Assembly: GCF_916858655.1 (NCBI RefSeq)
Contig: NZ_CAKASL010000001.1
Span: 744,001-808,000 of the forward strand
Direction: 5' to 3'
Length of the DNA stretch: 64,000 bases
DNA from: Aeromicrobium sp. Leaf350
GTDB taxonomy: Bacteria > Actinomycetota > Actinomycetes > Propionibacteriales > Nocardioidaceae
Below are positions 43,469 through 51,072 of this stretch, in pieces. The position numbers were made by a program, and so were the translations under genes. Under the pieces are notes generated by a model, which made no database searches, was not told the DNA's origin, and saw only the letters and a list, made by a program, of their open reading frames with translations. Position 1 is the stretch's first letter. Each line of letters starts with the position of its first letter.

Positions 43469-44424
43469 GCACCGCCACCTGTCGGGACGGCAGCCGTGTC
43501 CTCGAAGGAGCCGGGGGGCGGGGTGATGCCGTTCTCGCGGCACCACTCGCCGGGCTCGCGCTGGGCGCGGCGCGGACGGCCGTCGCTGGGGTCGAGCTGC
43601 ATCGGGATCGGGGGCAGCGGCGGCATCTCGATGCCGGACTCCGACGCGAGCTCGTCGGCGTCCTTCTCCTCGGACATGCCGATCGGACCGACGCGCTGGG
43701 CGTTGAGGAACTGCGCCACGACCGGCTCGGTCGAGCTCAGCAGCATCTCGCGCGGACCGAACATCGCCAGGTGCTTGTGGTAGAGCAGGCCGATGTTGTC
43801 CGGCACCGTGCGGGCGGTGTTGATGTCGTGGGTCACGATCAGGAACGTCGCGTCGATCTGCGCGTTCAGGTCGATGAACAGCTGGTTGATGTACGCGGTG
43901 CGGACCGGGTCGAGGCCCGAGTCGGGCTCGTCGATCAGCAGGATCTCCGGGTCGAGCACCAGCGCACGGGCCAGGCCGGCGCGCTTGCGCATGCCGCCCG
44001 AGATCTCACCGGGGAGCTTGTTCTCCGCGCCGGTCAGACCGACGAGCTCCATCTTGTCCATGACGACCTGACGGATCTCGGACTCGGACTTCTTGGTGTG
44101 CTCGCGCAGCGGGAAGGCCACGTTGTCGTAGAGGTCCATCGAGCCGAACATCGCGCCGTCCTGGAACAGCACGCCGAACAGCTTGCGCACCTCGTACAGC
44201 TCCTTCTCGGAGCAGTTCGCGATGTCGGTGCCCTCGATCCACACATGACCCTTGTCGGGCTTGAGCAGACCGATGAGGGTCTTGAGGAACACCGACTTGC
44301 CGGTGCCCGACGGGCCCAGCATGACGGAGATCTCCCCCGCGGGAAGCGAGAGCGTGACGTCGTTCCAGATCATCTGCGACCCGAACTTCTTCGTCAGACC
44401 CTCGACCTTGACCTCAACTCCCAC
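43465..44424 (-). CDS. mceG: Mce-system ATP-binding protein (Mkl/MceG)
   Basis: 319 residues from a GTG with GAGGAGGG upstream. Complete ABC ATPase: Walker A GPSGTGKS (about 38-45), signature EISGGMRKRAGLARAL, Walker B EILLIDEPDSGLD and H-loop VTHDINTART. The SGGMRKR form of the signature is characteristic of Mce/Mla ATPases. A C-terminal extension of about 75 residues beyond the ATPase core (GMSEEKDADELASESGIEMP onward) is Pro/Asp-rich and, by analogy with MceG, may stabilise the dimer. First gene of the operon. Confidence 0.95.
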   Translation of the reverse strand: MGVEVKVEGLTKKFGSQMIWNDVTLSLPAGEISVMLGPSGTGKSVFLKTLIGLLKPDKGHVWIEGTDIANCSEKELYEVRKLFGVLFQDGAMFGSMDLYDNVAFPLREHTKKSESEIRQVVMDKMELVGLTGAENKLPGEISGGMRKRAGLARALVLDPEILLIDEPDSGLDPVRTAYINQLFIDLNAQIDATFLIVTHDINTARTVPDNIGLLYHKHLAMFGPREMLLSSTEPVVAQFLNAQRVGPIGMSEEKDADELASESGIEMPPLPPIPMQLDPSDGRPRRAQREPGEWCRENGITPPPGSFEDTAAVPTGGGA

Positions 44425-44520
44425 GGAGCCCTCCTCGTCTCACCGGCATCCCCCCGCCGGATGGTGGATCTGCGCCATCGTAGTGCAGTGTGACCGGGCG
44501 CACAGACCTAACGAGACGCC

Positions 44521-44586
44521 TCAACCGAAGTTACGTTCGCCGTTTCGTCACTGAGAGTTACCGATCGCGATGTGACTGTAACCGAG
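44521..44586 (-). promoter_or_regulatory. Candidate regulatory region upstream of the mce operon
   Basis: Three similar plus-strand motifs, CAACCGA (44522), GTTACCGA (44557) and GTAACCGA (44578), the last two 21 bases apart, with an ATCGCGAT palindrome between. GTNACC-type half-sites are used by response regulators such as MtrA and GlnR. No clear -10/-35 pair was found in the 223-base gap between mceG and the rplL terminator. Speculative. Confidence 0.3.
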
Positions 44587-44647
44587 GACACACGTCTTCA
44601 CCAAAAGCGGCGACAGCCAGCGAGACGTGGACGTCTCAGAACGCGGC

Positions 44648-44683
44648 GAAGGCGCCCCTCCCCGAGTGGGGAGGAGCGCCTTC
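44648..44683 (-). terminator. rplJL terminator hairpin
   Basis: GAAGGCGC(C)CCTCCCC and GGGGAGGAGCGCCTTC pair around GAGT, 21 bases after the rplL stop. It separates rplJL from the mce operon, so the latter needs its own promoter. Confidence 0.8.
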
Positions 44684-44704
44684 GGACGTGCTGGTGTCAG
44701 CTGG

Positions 44705-45097
44705 TCACTTGAGGGTGACGGTGGCGCCGGCGGCCTCGAGGGCCTCCTTGGCCTTCTCGCCGGTCTCCTTGTTGACCTTCTCCAGGACGGGCTTGGGGGC
44801 GCCCTCCACGAGATCCTTGGCCTCCTTCAGGCCGAGGCTCGTGAGCGTGCGCACCTCCTTGATGACCTGGATCTTCTTGTCGCCGGCCGACTCGAGGACG
44901 ACGTCGAACTCGTCCTGCTCGGCGGCGTCATCGCCGCCGGCGGCAGCGCCACCGGCCGCGGGGGCGGCGGCGACGGCGACCGGGGCAGCCGCGGTGACCT
45001 CGAAGGTCTCCTCGAAGGCCTTCACGAACTCGGAGAGCTCGATGAGGGTCAGTTCCTTGAATGCATCCAACAGCTCGTCAGTGCTGAGCTTCGCCAT
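44705..45097 (-). CDS. rplL: 50S ribosomal protein L7/L12 (bL12)
   Basis: Stalk protein that recruits translation GTPases. 130 residues: N-terminal dimerisation helices ([20 protein letters not shown]), an Ala/Gly hinge ([18 protein letters not shown], about 41-60) and the C-terminal factor-binding domain ([20 protein letters not shown]). Canonical length. 55 bases downstream of rplJ. Confidence 0.98.
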   Translation of the reverse strand: MAKLSTDELLDAFKELTLIELSEFVKAFEETFEVTAAAPVAVAAAPAAGGAAAGGDDAAEQDEFDVVLESAGDKKIQVIKEVRTLTSLGLKEAKDLVEGAPKPVLEKVNKETGEKAKEALEAAGATVTLK

Positions 45098-45152
45098 GGT
45101 GGCGTCCTTTCGTGTGAGACCCCGAGGGGGTCCCGATGGGTGATCGGGCGGT

Positions 45153-45782
45153 TCAGCCCTCGGTGGTCGCGGCCTCGGTCTCGGCCTCGGGGGCCGCGTC
45201 CTCGGTCGCAGGGGTGGTGTCGTCGGCGGTGTCGTCGCTGGGAGCGGCGACAGCCTCGGCGGGGCTCTCCTCGGCCTTCTTCGCCTCGAGGGCAGCCACG
45301 AGGCGTGCCGTCTGGGCGAGGGGCGCGGCGAACAGCGAGACTGCGTTCTGCAGGCTGCCCTTCATCGCACCGGCCATCTTCGCGAGGAGGACCTCGCGCG
45401 ACTCGAGGTCGGCCAACTTCTTGATCTCGTCAGCGCTGAGCTGCTTCCCGTCGAGGAAGCCGCCCTTGATGACGAGAGGGGTGTTCACCTTCGCGAAGTC
45501 ACGCAGACCCTTGGCCGCCTCGACCGGATCGCCCGAGATGAAGGCGATGGCGGTCGGACCGGTGAGGAGGGCGTCATCGAGCTCGACGCCGGCCTCCTTG
45601 GCCGCGATCTTGGTCAGCGTGTTCTTGGCGACGGCATAGCTCGCCGTCTCACCGAGGATGCGCCGCAGTTCCTGCAGCTGCTTGACGGTGAGACCGCGGT
45701 ACTCGGTGAGCACAGCGCCGTTGGACTCACGGAAGTTCTCCGCGAGCTCAGCGACCGCTGCAGCCTTGTCCGGGCGTGCCAT
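45153..45782 (-). CDS. rplJ: 50S ribosomal protein L10 (uL10)
   Basis: Stalk base protein that carries L7/L12 dimers. 209 residues from the ATG 45780-45782 ([20 protein letters not shown]) with AAGGAG upstream; the frame extends 27 codons into the leader without similarity. The core [18 protein letters not shown] is clear. After about residue 170 there is an acidic Ala/Glu/Thr tail longer than in E. coli L10 (about 165 residues), common in actinobacteria. Confidence 0.97.
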   Translation of the reverse strand: MARPDKAAAVAELAENFRESNGAVLTEYRGLTVKQLQELRRILGETASYAVAKNTLTKIAAKEAGVELDDALLTGPTAIAFISGDPVEAAKGLRDFAKVNTPLVIKGGFLDGKQLSADEIKKLADLESREVLLAKMAGAMKGSLQNAVSLFAAPLAQTARLVAALEAKKAEESPAEAVAAPSDDTADDTTPATEDAAPEAETEAATTEG

Positions 45783-45799
45783 GGGTCTCCTTCCAGCAC

Positions 45800-45978
45800 A
45801 TGTCAGTACCGATGACCACGTGAGGAGCCCCAGGGACAGAAACAGGAAATGCGCCCCGCGCAAGGCACGGAGCGCATGAAGTCACGAGCTCTGAACCTGC
45901 GTGGGCCGCCTCCGGATTGCTCCTGAGGCACTTCGGGCGATCCGGGTGGATCACCGACCGACGGTCTTCGGTAGGCAC
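45800..45978 (-). ncRNA. L10 leader (ribosomal protein L10 mRNA autoregulatory structure)
   Basis: The minus-strand transcript would begin GGTGCCTACCGAAGACCGTC, which resembles the conserved start of bacterial L10 leaders that bind the L10-(L12)4 complex. The extent downstream is estimated from the 251-base gap before rplJ. Assignment rests on position plus that motif recalled from memory; the complete fold was not computed. Confidence 0.55.
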
Positions 45979-45979
45979 C

Positions 45980-46009
45980 ACTGTACGCAGAGCCGGGCGT
46001 TCCGGCCAA
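45980..46009 (-). promoter_or_regulatory. Candidate rplJ promoter
   Basis: Minus strand TTGGCC (46004-46009), 18-base spacer, TACAGT (45980-45985). The predicted start near 45974 coincides with the beginning of the L10-leader-like sequence, which supports both calls. Confidence 0.6.
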
Positions 46010-46033
46010 ATCGTGGTGGAACGGCCGTGGGCC

Positions 46034-46816
46034 TCAGAGGCCGAAGGGTCCGCCGTCGGTGACCTGGTCGGCGGGCGGTGCGGCGATGTCGACCGGCTCG
46101 CCCCAGGCGGTGTAGTCGATCGCGACCTCGGCGCCGGCGATCGTGGTGGTGACGCGACGCGGCAGGTCGTCGGGGCCCAGGAGCATCGTCACCTCCACCG
46201 ACGCCGGCAGGTCGCCGCCGGCGAGCGACAGCTGCTCGGGAGTCAGGACCTTGGTCGGGTCGAGGGTCAGGACGTACGGGGTGGTCTTCACACCGTCGAC
46301 CTCGTCGCTGGCGTCACCCACCTCGAACCCCGTCAGCGCCGACTCGAAGAGGCGCAGCTGCGTGGCGGGGTTGGCCTGGTCGAGGAGCCCCCCGAAGGTC
46401 TCGCCGAACGTGCCGCCGCTCTCGGGGTCGACCTGCAGGAACATGCCGCCGGAGAACTGGCCCAGGTTCACGTAGTAGACGTTGTCGACCAGGATGATCT
46501 CGTTGCCGTTGACGGAGACCGCGAGCGACGTGCTCGCGGCGTCGGCACCGACGACGACGTCGCCCTCCCCGCTCGTGCCCGACGTGCCCAGGTCGAGATC
46601 GACGTGCACGGACCCGGCTTCGAGCATCGCGGCCGCGACGGTCGAGACGAACTCGTCCTGCGCCAGGGGGTCGCCAGCCGGCTCGTCCGACGCGTCGCTG
46701 CTGCTCGCCGACGGCTCGCCCGACGCGTCGTCGTCGCCGCTGCATGCGGTCAGGGCGAGTCCTGCGGTGAGCACGAGCGCCGCGGCAGCTGCCCAGCGTC
46801 GGAGTCGGGTCGTCAT
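46034..46816 (-). CDS. LppX/LprG-like lipoprotein
   Basis: 260 residues with a lipoprotein signal (lipobox ALTACSG, Cys at residue 25), a Ser/Asp-rich linker and a mature domain with the LppX_LprAFG pattern (GDVVVGADAASTSLAVSV, IILVDNVYYVNLGQFS, VTMLLGPDDLPRRVTTTIAG). Mycobacterial LprG and LppX carry triacylated lipids across the periplasm. Its position in the same neighbourhood as the mce operon fits an envelope-lipid role. Family assignment from pattern only. Confidence 0.72.
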   Translation of the reverse strand: MTTRLRRWAAAAALVLTAGLALTACSGDDDASGEPSASSSDASDEPAGDPLAQDEFVSTVAAAMLEAGSVHVDLDLGTSGTSGEGDVVVGADAASTSLAVSVNGNEIILVDNVYYVNLGQFSGGMFLQVDPESGGTFGETFGGLLDQANPATQLRLFESALTGFEVGDASDEVDGVKTTPYVLTLDPTKVLTPEQLSLAGGDLPASVEVTMLLGPDDLPRRVTTTIAGAEVAIDYTAWGEPVDIAAPPADQVTDGGPFGL

Positions 46817-46885
46817 GGCGCCAGCATAGGAGCGCTCCCGCCAGGGCGGTGGTCCGCTCCCTCACCGACATCGGGCCCCGGGCCA

Positions 46886-47024
46886 GCGGGCGGTGGATCC
46901 ACCACGTTCTGAGCTGCCTTCCGGGGTGGGCGGTGGATCCGCCACCGTATGACGCCTCATTCGGTGGTCGATCCACCGCCCACCCGCGTGGCGAGGTCAT
47001 TCGGTGGTCGATCCACCGCCCACC
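46886..47024. repeat. Palindromic array, four units at 40-bp period
   Basis: A core GGGCGGTGGATC recurs forward at 46888 and 46928 and inverted (GATCCACCGCCCACC) at 46970 and 47010, spaced exactly 40 bases. The last two units share a 28-base direct repeat (46957-46984 and 46997-47024). Each unit contains a small hairpin such as GGTGGATCCACC. The order forward, forward, reverse, reverse makes the whole a nested palindrome. It fills most of the gap between the lipoprotein gene and the rplA terminator. Confidence 0.8.
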
Positions 47025-47038
47025 TGCGGGCACGACGA

Positions 47039-47066
47039 AGCCCCCGGTCCTGGTGGACCGGGGGCT
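47039..47066 (-). terminator. rplA terminator hairpin
   Basis: AGCCCCCGGTCC and GGACCGGGGGCT form a perfect 12-bp stem around TGGT, 20 bases after the rplA stop. It ends the secE-nusG-rplKA transcript. Confidence 0.8.
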
Positions 47067-47085
47067 CCGCTGGAGGTGCTGAGGC

Positions 47086-47802
47086 TCAGGCCTCGGTGTC
47101 GCTCGCGAAGTTGCGCGTGCGCGACGGGTCGACGCCGATGCCGGGGCCGTTCGTCGTGGAGACGGTGACCTTCTTGACGTAGCGGCCCTTCGAGCTCGAC
47201 GGCTTCAGACGCAGGATCTCCTCGAGCGCGGCGCCGTAGTTCTCGGCGAGCTGCTCGGCGGAGAACGACGCCTTGCCGATCACGAAGTGCAGGTTGGCGT
47301 GACGATCGACGCGGAACTCGATCTTGCCGCCCTTGATGTCGCCGACGGCCTTGGCGACGTCGGTCGTGACCGTGCCGGTCTTCGGGTTCGGCATCAGGTT
47401 GCGCGGGCCGAGGACGCGGCCGAGACGACCGACCTTGCCCATCATGTCGGGCGTGGCGACGACGGCGTCGAAGTCGAGCCAGCCGCCGTTGATCTTGTCG
47501 ACGAGCTCGTCGGCGCCGACGTGGTCGGCCCCGGCCTCACGAGCGGCGTCGGCGTTGGCGCCGGTGGCGAAGACCAGGACCCGGGAGGTCTTGCCAGTGC
47601 CGTGCGGGAGGTTGACGGTGCCGCGCACCATCTGGTCGGCCTTGCGCGGGTCGACACCGAGGCGGACGGCGACGTCCACGGTCGAGTCGTACTTCGTGCT
47701 GCCGGACTCCTTGGCGAGGGTGGTCGCCTGCAGAGGGGTGTGGAGCGCGTCCTTGTCGAACTTCTCGGCGACGGCGCGGTACGCCTTGCTGTGTTGTGCC
47801 AT
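47086..47802 (-). CDS. rplA: 50S ribosomal protein L1 (uL1)
   Basis: L1-stalk protein moving with the E-site tRNA; in many bacteria it represses its own rplKA mRNA. 238 residues starting [20 protein letters not shown]. The signature [19 protein letters not shown] is intact, as is the C-terminal domain ending [12 protein letters not shown]. 79 bases after rplK, with a GGGCCC-AGC-GGGCCC hairpin (47835-47849) in the gap. Confidence 0.98.
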   Translation of the reverse strand: MAQHSKAYRAVAEKFDKDALHTPLQATTLAKESGSTKYDSTVDVAVRLGVDPRKADQMVRGTVNLPHGTGKTSRVLVFATGANADAAREAGADHVGADELVDKINGGWLDFDAVVATPDMMGKVGRLGRVLGPRNLMPNPKTGTVTTDVAKAVGDIKGGKIEFRVDRHANLHFVIGKASFSAEQLAENYGAALEEILRLKPSSSKGRYVKKVTVSTTNGPGIGVDPSRTRNFASDTEA

Positions 47803-47881
47803 GGCTACTTTCCTTTGGTTGCCAGGTGTGGTGCGGGCCCAGCGGGCCCTCCCACGGATTGCTGGATGAGGGGGTGGAGCG

Positions 47882-48313
47882 TCAGCTCTCGACCGTGATG
47901 CCCATGGAGCGGGCGGTGCCCTCGACGATCTTGGCCGCGGCCTCGAGGTCGTTGGCGTTCAGGTCGGGGAGCTTGGTCGTGGCGATCTCACGGACCTGGG
48001 CGGCGGAGATCTTGCCGACCTTGTCGGTGTGAGGGGTCGCGGAGCCCTTGGCGAGACCCGCGGCCTTCTTGATCAGCTCGGCCGCCGGAGGCGTCTTCGT
48101 GACGAAGGTGAACGAGCGGTCCTCGTAGATCGTGATCTCGACGGGGATGACGTTTCCACGCATGGACTCCGTCGCGGCGTTGTACGCCTTGCAGAACTCC
48201 ATGATGTTGACGCCGGTCGGGCCGAGCGCGGTGCCGACGGGCGGCGCCGGGTTGGCCTGGCCGGCCTGCAGCTGCACCTTGACGACAGCTGTGACTTTCT
48301 TCTTGGGAGGCAT
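47882..48313 (-). CDS. rplK: 50S ribosomal protein L11 (uL11)
   Basis: GTPase-centre protein required for RelA activation and thiopeptide binding. 143 residues: [40 protein letters not shown] (target of thiostrepton-resistance changes) and the C-terminal signature [20 protein letters not shown]. All canonical. 91 bases after nusG with a small GACCAC/GTGGTC hairpin in the spacer. Confidence 0.98.
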   Translation of the reverse strand: MPPKKKVTAVVKVQLQAGQANPAPPVGTALGPTGVNIMEFCKAYNAATESMRGNVIPVEITIYEDRSFTFVTKTPPAAELIKKAAGLAKGSATPHTDKVGKISAAQVREIATTKLPDLNANDLEAAAKIVEGTARSMGITVES

Positions 48314-48404
48314 TTCGGGTCCTTGTTGATCGGGGTGTTGCAGGAGCTGGCGAACCAGCCTTCGACCACCGTGTGGTCAAACTTGGGCGGTCGGACCGGG
48401 AGGG

Positions 48405-49262
48405 TCAGACCTTCTGGATCTGGGTGAAGCTGAGCTCCACCGGGGTCTCGCGGCCGAAGATCTCCACGAGCGCCTTGACGCGCTGGGCGTCGACGTTGAT
48501 CTCGGTGATCGTGGCGTGCAGCGTGGCGAACGGGCCGTCGACGACCATGACCGAGTCGGCCACGGAGAAGTCCGCGAACTCGACCTTGGGGGTCTTGGCC
48601 GGCTGTGACTCCGAGGAGTCGTCGGACGCCGTGGCGGCGACCTCCGCCTCGACCGCGGGAGCGAGCATCTTCTCGACCTCGGCCAGGCTCAGCGGCACGG
48701 GCTGGTGGGCGTTGCCCACGAAGCCGGTGACCGACGGCGTGTGGCGCACGACGCCCCACGACTCGTCGGTGAGGTCCATGCGGACCAGCACGTAGCCGGG
48801 CAGCACCGTGCGCTTGACCAGCTTGCGCTGACCGTTCTTGATCTCGGCGACCTCCTCGGTCGGCACGACGATCTCGAAGATGTAGTCCTCGGCGTTGAGC
48901 GAGGTGATGCGGTTCTCGATGTTGGCCTTGACCCGCTTCTCCATGCCCGAGTACGTGTGCACCACGTACCAGTCGCCGATCTGGCTGTAGAGCCGGTCGC
49001 GGAACTCCTGGAGCGGGTCGGCCGGGGGCGCGTCCTCGAGGACGGCCTCGTCGTCGGCGACGTCGCCCTCGGCAGACTCGTCGTCGTCGGCGGACTCGTC
49101 GTCGACCGCGGACTCGTCATCGACCGCGGGGGCCTCGTCGGTCACCTCGGCGTCGTCGGCCGCAGCGCCCTCGAGCGTGGCGTCGTCGGCCTCGACCTCA
49201 GGGGTCTCGTCGACGTCGTGCTCCTGCACGTCGCCCGTCGTGTCGTCGTAGCTTTCGCTCAC
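48405..49262 (-). CDS. nusG: Transcription termination/antitermination protein NusG with acidic N-terminal extension
   Basis: Links RNA polymerase with ribosome or Rho. 285 residues from a GTG. Residues 1-90 are a strongly acidic Asp/Glu/Ala tract ([20 protein letters not shown]). The NGN domain follows ([40 protein letters not shown], about 96-200), then an insertion rich in Ala/Ser and the C-terminal KOW domain ([20 protein letters not shown]). Acidic extensions are usual in actinobacterial NusG. 12 bases after secE. Confidence 0.96.
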   Translation of the reverse strand: MSESYDDTTGDVQEHDVDETPEVEADDATLEGAAADDAEVTDEAPAVDDESAVDDESADDDESAEGDVADDEAVLEDAPPADPLQEFRDRLYSQIGDWYVVHTYSGMEKRVKANIENRITSLNAEDYIFEIVVPTEEVAEIKNGQRKLVKRTVLPGYVLVRMDLTDESWGVVRHTPSVTGFVGNAHQPVPLSLAEVEKMLAPAVEAEVAATASDDSSESQPAKTPKVEFADFSVADSVMVVDGPFATLHATITEINVDAQRVKALVEIFGRETPVELSFTQIQKV

Positions 49263-49274
49263 CGTGAACTCGTC

Positions 49275-49487
49275 CTAACCGAAGATCTTGAACATCAGCT
49301 GACCGAACCCGAAGTCCAGGCCGGCCACGATCGCCATCATGACCAGCACGAACACGAGGACGACCACGAAGTACTGGGCCACCATCGGGCGCGTGGGCCA
49401 GACGACCTTGCGCAGCTCGGCGATGACCTGGCGGATGAAGGTGACCGGCGGCGTGCGGGTCGCCGCGCTCTTGTCGCGATCGCTCAC
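49275..49487 (-). CDS. secE: Preprotein translocase subunit SecE
   Basis: 70-residue single-TM subunit of the SecYEG channel. GTG start with AAGGAG eight bases upstream. The cytoplasmic amphipathic helix (FIRQVIAELRKVVWPTRPMV) is the SecE signature, followed by one TM helix (YFVVVLVFVLVMMAIVAGL). Located between tRNA-Trp and nusG as in most actinobacteria. Confidence 0.95.
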   Translation of the reverse strand: MSDRDKSAATRTPPVTFIRQVIAELRKVVWPTRPMVAQYFVVVLVFVLVMMAIVAGLDFGFGQLMFKIFG

Positions 49488-49596
49488 GATGCTCCTTCGT
49501 CAGTGCTTCGTTTCTGGGGGTTCCGGCGGCACCGGCGGTGCTGCCGGGGCGGATCAGGCTCCGCCGCTTGTCGTGCATGGGGTCGTACGTCCTGGG

Positions 49597-49669
49597 CACG
49601 GCACGAGGGACTTGAACCCCCAACCTTCGGTTTTGGAGACCGATGCTCTGCCAGTTGAGCTAGTGCCGT
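49597..49669 (-). tRNA. tRNA-Trp (CCA anticodon)
   Basis: 73-nt cloverleaf with acceptor ACGGCAC/GTGCCGT, D-arm GCTC/GAGC, anticodon loop CTCCAAA and T-arm GGGGGTTCAAGTCCCTC. The 3' CCA is not encoded. It lies 109 bases upstream of secE and is probably cotranscribed with it. Confidence 0.96.
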
Positions 49670-49741
49670 TCGGCGTGGTTCCGCCCCGCGACGCCTGCGC
49701 GCGGGCATGACGAAACGATGTGAAATCTCACCGGAGCGACC

Positions 49742-49771
49742 AGTGTACGGGGTGCCTTCGCCCTGGGTCGA
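49742..49771 (-). promoter_or_regulatory. Candidate promoter of tRNA-Trp-secE-nusG
   Basis: Minus strand TCGACC (49766-49771), 18-base spacer, TACACT (49742-49747). The start near 49735 lies 66 bases upstream of mature tRNA-Trp. Confidence 0.55.
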
Positions 49772-49785
49772 ATCGGCCGGGACGG

Positions 49786-49820
49786 ACCTCGGGCCCGGTC
49801 GTGACGACCGGGCCCGAGGT
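49786..49820. terminator. Perfect 16-bp hairpin terminator
   Basis: ACCTCGGGCCCGGTCG and its exact complement flank TGA. It lies 39 bases after the stop of the GYF/TM2 gene and just upstream of the tRNA-Trp promoter, so it isolates the two transcripts. Confidence 0.8.
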
Positions 49821-49858
49821 GTGCGTCCTGGCGTGTCGGCGCTCGCCGACCGCGGGGA

Positions 49859-50356
49859 TCAGCGCGCGAGCGGGCGACCCTGCGAGTCACCGAGCTTGCC
49901 GGTGGCGATCAGGATCAGGTCGATGATCGACCAGATGCCACAGCCGCCGAGCGTCAGCAGCTTCGCGATGCCGAGGCCCGTGTAGCCGAGGTAGAAGCGG
50001 TCGATGCCGAGGCCGCCGAGCAGCACCGAGAGCAGCAGCGCGGTGATGAACTGCTTGTCGCTGACGGGACCGTTGTAGACCTGACCGGCCGGGGCGTAGG
50101 CCTGCTGGCCGGGGGCCGCGTAGCCCTGGCCCGGCGCACCGTAGGCAGGAGCAGCGGCCGGCGGGAACGCGCCGCCGAGCTCGGGCAGGGCCGAGGCCAG
50201 CACCCACTCGCCGCCGTCCGAGCGGACGTGGCTGTTCTGGGTGATGTTGCCGCTGCCGGCGAACTGCTTGAGCTGGTCGAGCGTGTACGGGCCGTACTCG
50301 GTGCCGTTCACGTAGGTGAAGTACTGGGTGGGCGAGGTGCCCGGATCGGTGGTCAT
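49859..50356 (-). CDS. GYF-like plus TM2-domain membrane protein
   Basis: 165 residues. N-terminal GYF_2-like domain ([20 protein letters not shown], residues 12-60), an Ala/Pro/Gly/Gln-rich linker, then a TM2 domain with two membrane helices ([39 protein letters not shown]) and the DRF-type motif GIDRFYLGY. Ends in the polar [10 protein letters not shown]. Function unknown; the GYF-like part may bind proline-rich partners. Confidence 0.82.
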   Translation of the reverse strand: MTTDPGTSPTQYFTYVNGTEYGPYTLDQLKQFAGSGNITQNSHVRSDGGEWVLASALPELGGAFPPAAAPAYGAPGQGYAAPGQQAYAPAGQVYNGPVSDKQFITALLLSVLLGGLGIDRFYLGYTGLGIAKLLTLGGCGIWSIIDLILIATGKLGDSQGRPLAR

Positions 50357-50521
50357 GTGAAGTTCTCCTCGGGATGACGCGGTGTGGGCCGGACAGCACT
50401 CTAGGTCAGAAGTGGTCCCTTGCGGGTCCGTCCCGCTCCAGGACCTCGGGTGCGTCCGTGGCTCCGATGCGGCGAGCGGTCACTTTGTTCCCGCGGCGCC
50501 GCACCCGCTTAGGGTCGACCC

Positions 50522-51028
50522 ATGACCGTTCCCCCGCCGCTCGGTGGTGCTCCTGACGGAGCCGCCGCCGCCCGCGCCCACCGGATCCTCGCGTTCGCCC
50601 TGCTGAGCGCACCGCTCTACATCCTGGTCGCGCTCGTGTTCGCGGCCCCGCCCGCCGAGGAGGACCTGCCCACCTGGGTCGCCGCTGCCGCCATCGCCCT
50701 CGTGGCCGCCGGCTGGCTGCTCGCGCAGACCATCGGCTACCGGGTGGCACCCCTGACCTCCACCGACGGTCCCGCGGTGGCGGTGCAGCGGTTCCAGCAG
50801 TCCGCACTCCTGCGGTTCGTGCTGACCGAGGTGCCGATCATCATCGGCATCGCCTCCGTGTTCGTCCTCCCGTACGGGATCTGGTCGTTCGTCGTGGCGC
50901 TCGTCGTGGGCCTGCCGGCGATGGCCCTGCACGTCTGGCCGAGCCGCCGGGTCGTCGACAAGGTGGCCACGGCGCTGGAGTCCGGAGGCGTCCCCTCGGC
51001 CCTGCGCGAGACCTTCGGACACCGCTGA
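50522..51028 (+). CDS. Four-TM membrane protein of unknown function
   Basis: 168 residues. Four predicted membrane helices: ILAFALLSAPLYILVALVFA, WVAAAAIALVAAGWLLAQTI, VPIIIGIASVFVLPYGIW and FVVALVVGLPAMALHVW. No catalytic motif. The 165-base gap to the divergent GYF/TM2 gene holds both promoters but no consensus pair I would stand by. Not recognised further. Confidence 0.6.
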   Translation: MTVPPPLGGAPDGAAAARAHRILAFALLSAPLYILVALVFAAPPAEEDLPTWVAAAAIALVAAGWLLAQTIGYRVAPLTSTDGPAVAVQRFQQSALLRFVLTEVPIIIGIASVFVLPYGIWSFVVALVVGLPAMALHVWPSRRVVDKVATALESGGVPSALRETFGHR

Positions 51029-51072
51029 CCGCCGCCCCGCGTCGCGCCGGACCCGGGTGGCAGGATGGGCCG

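Noticed and set aside
46886-47024. Regularly spaced 40-bp units considered as a short CRISPR array
   Set aside because: Units switch orientation halfway, are degenerate outside the last two, leave no unique spacers of CRISPR length, and no cas gene is in the window.
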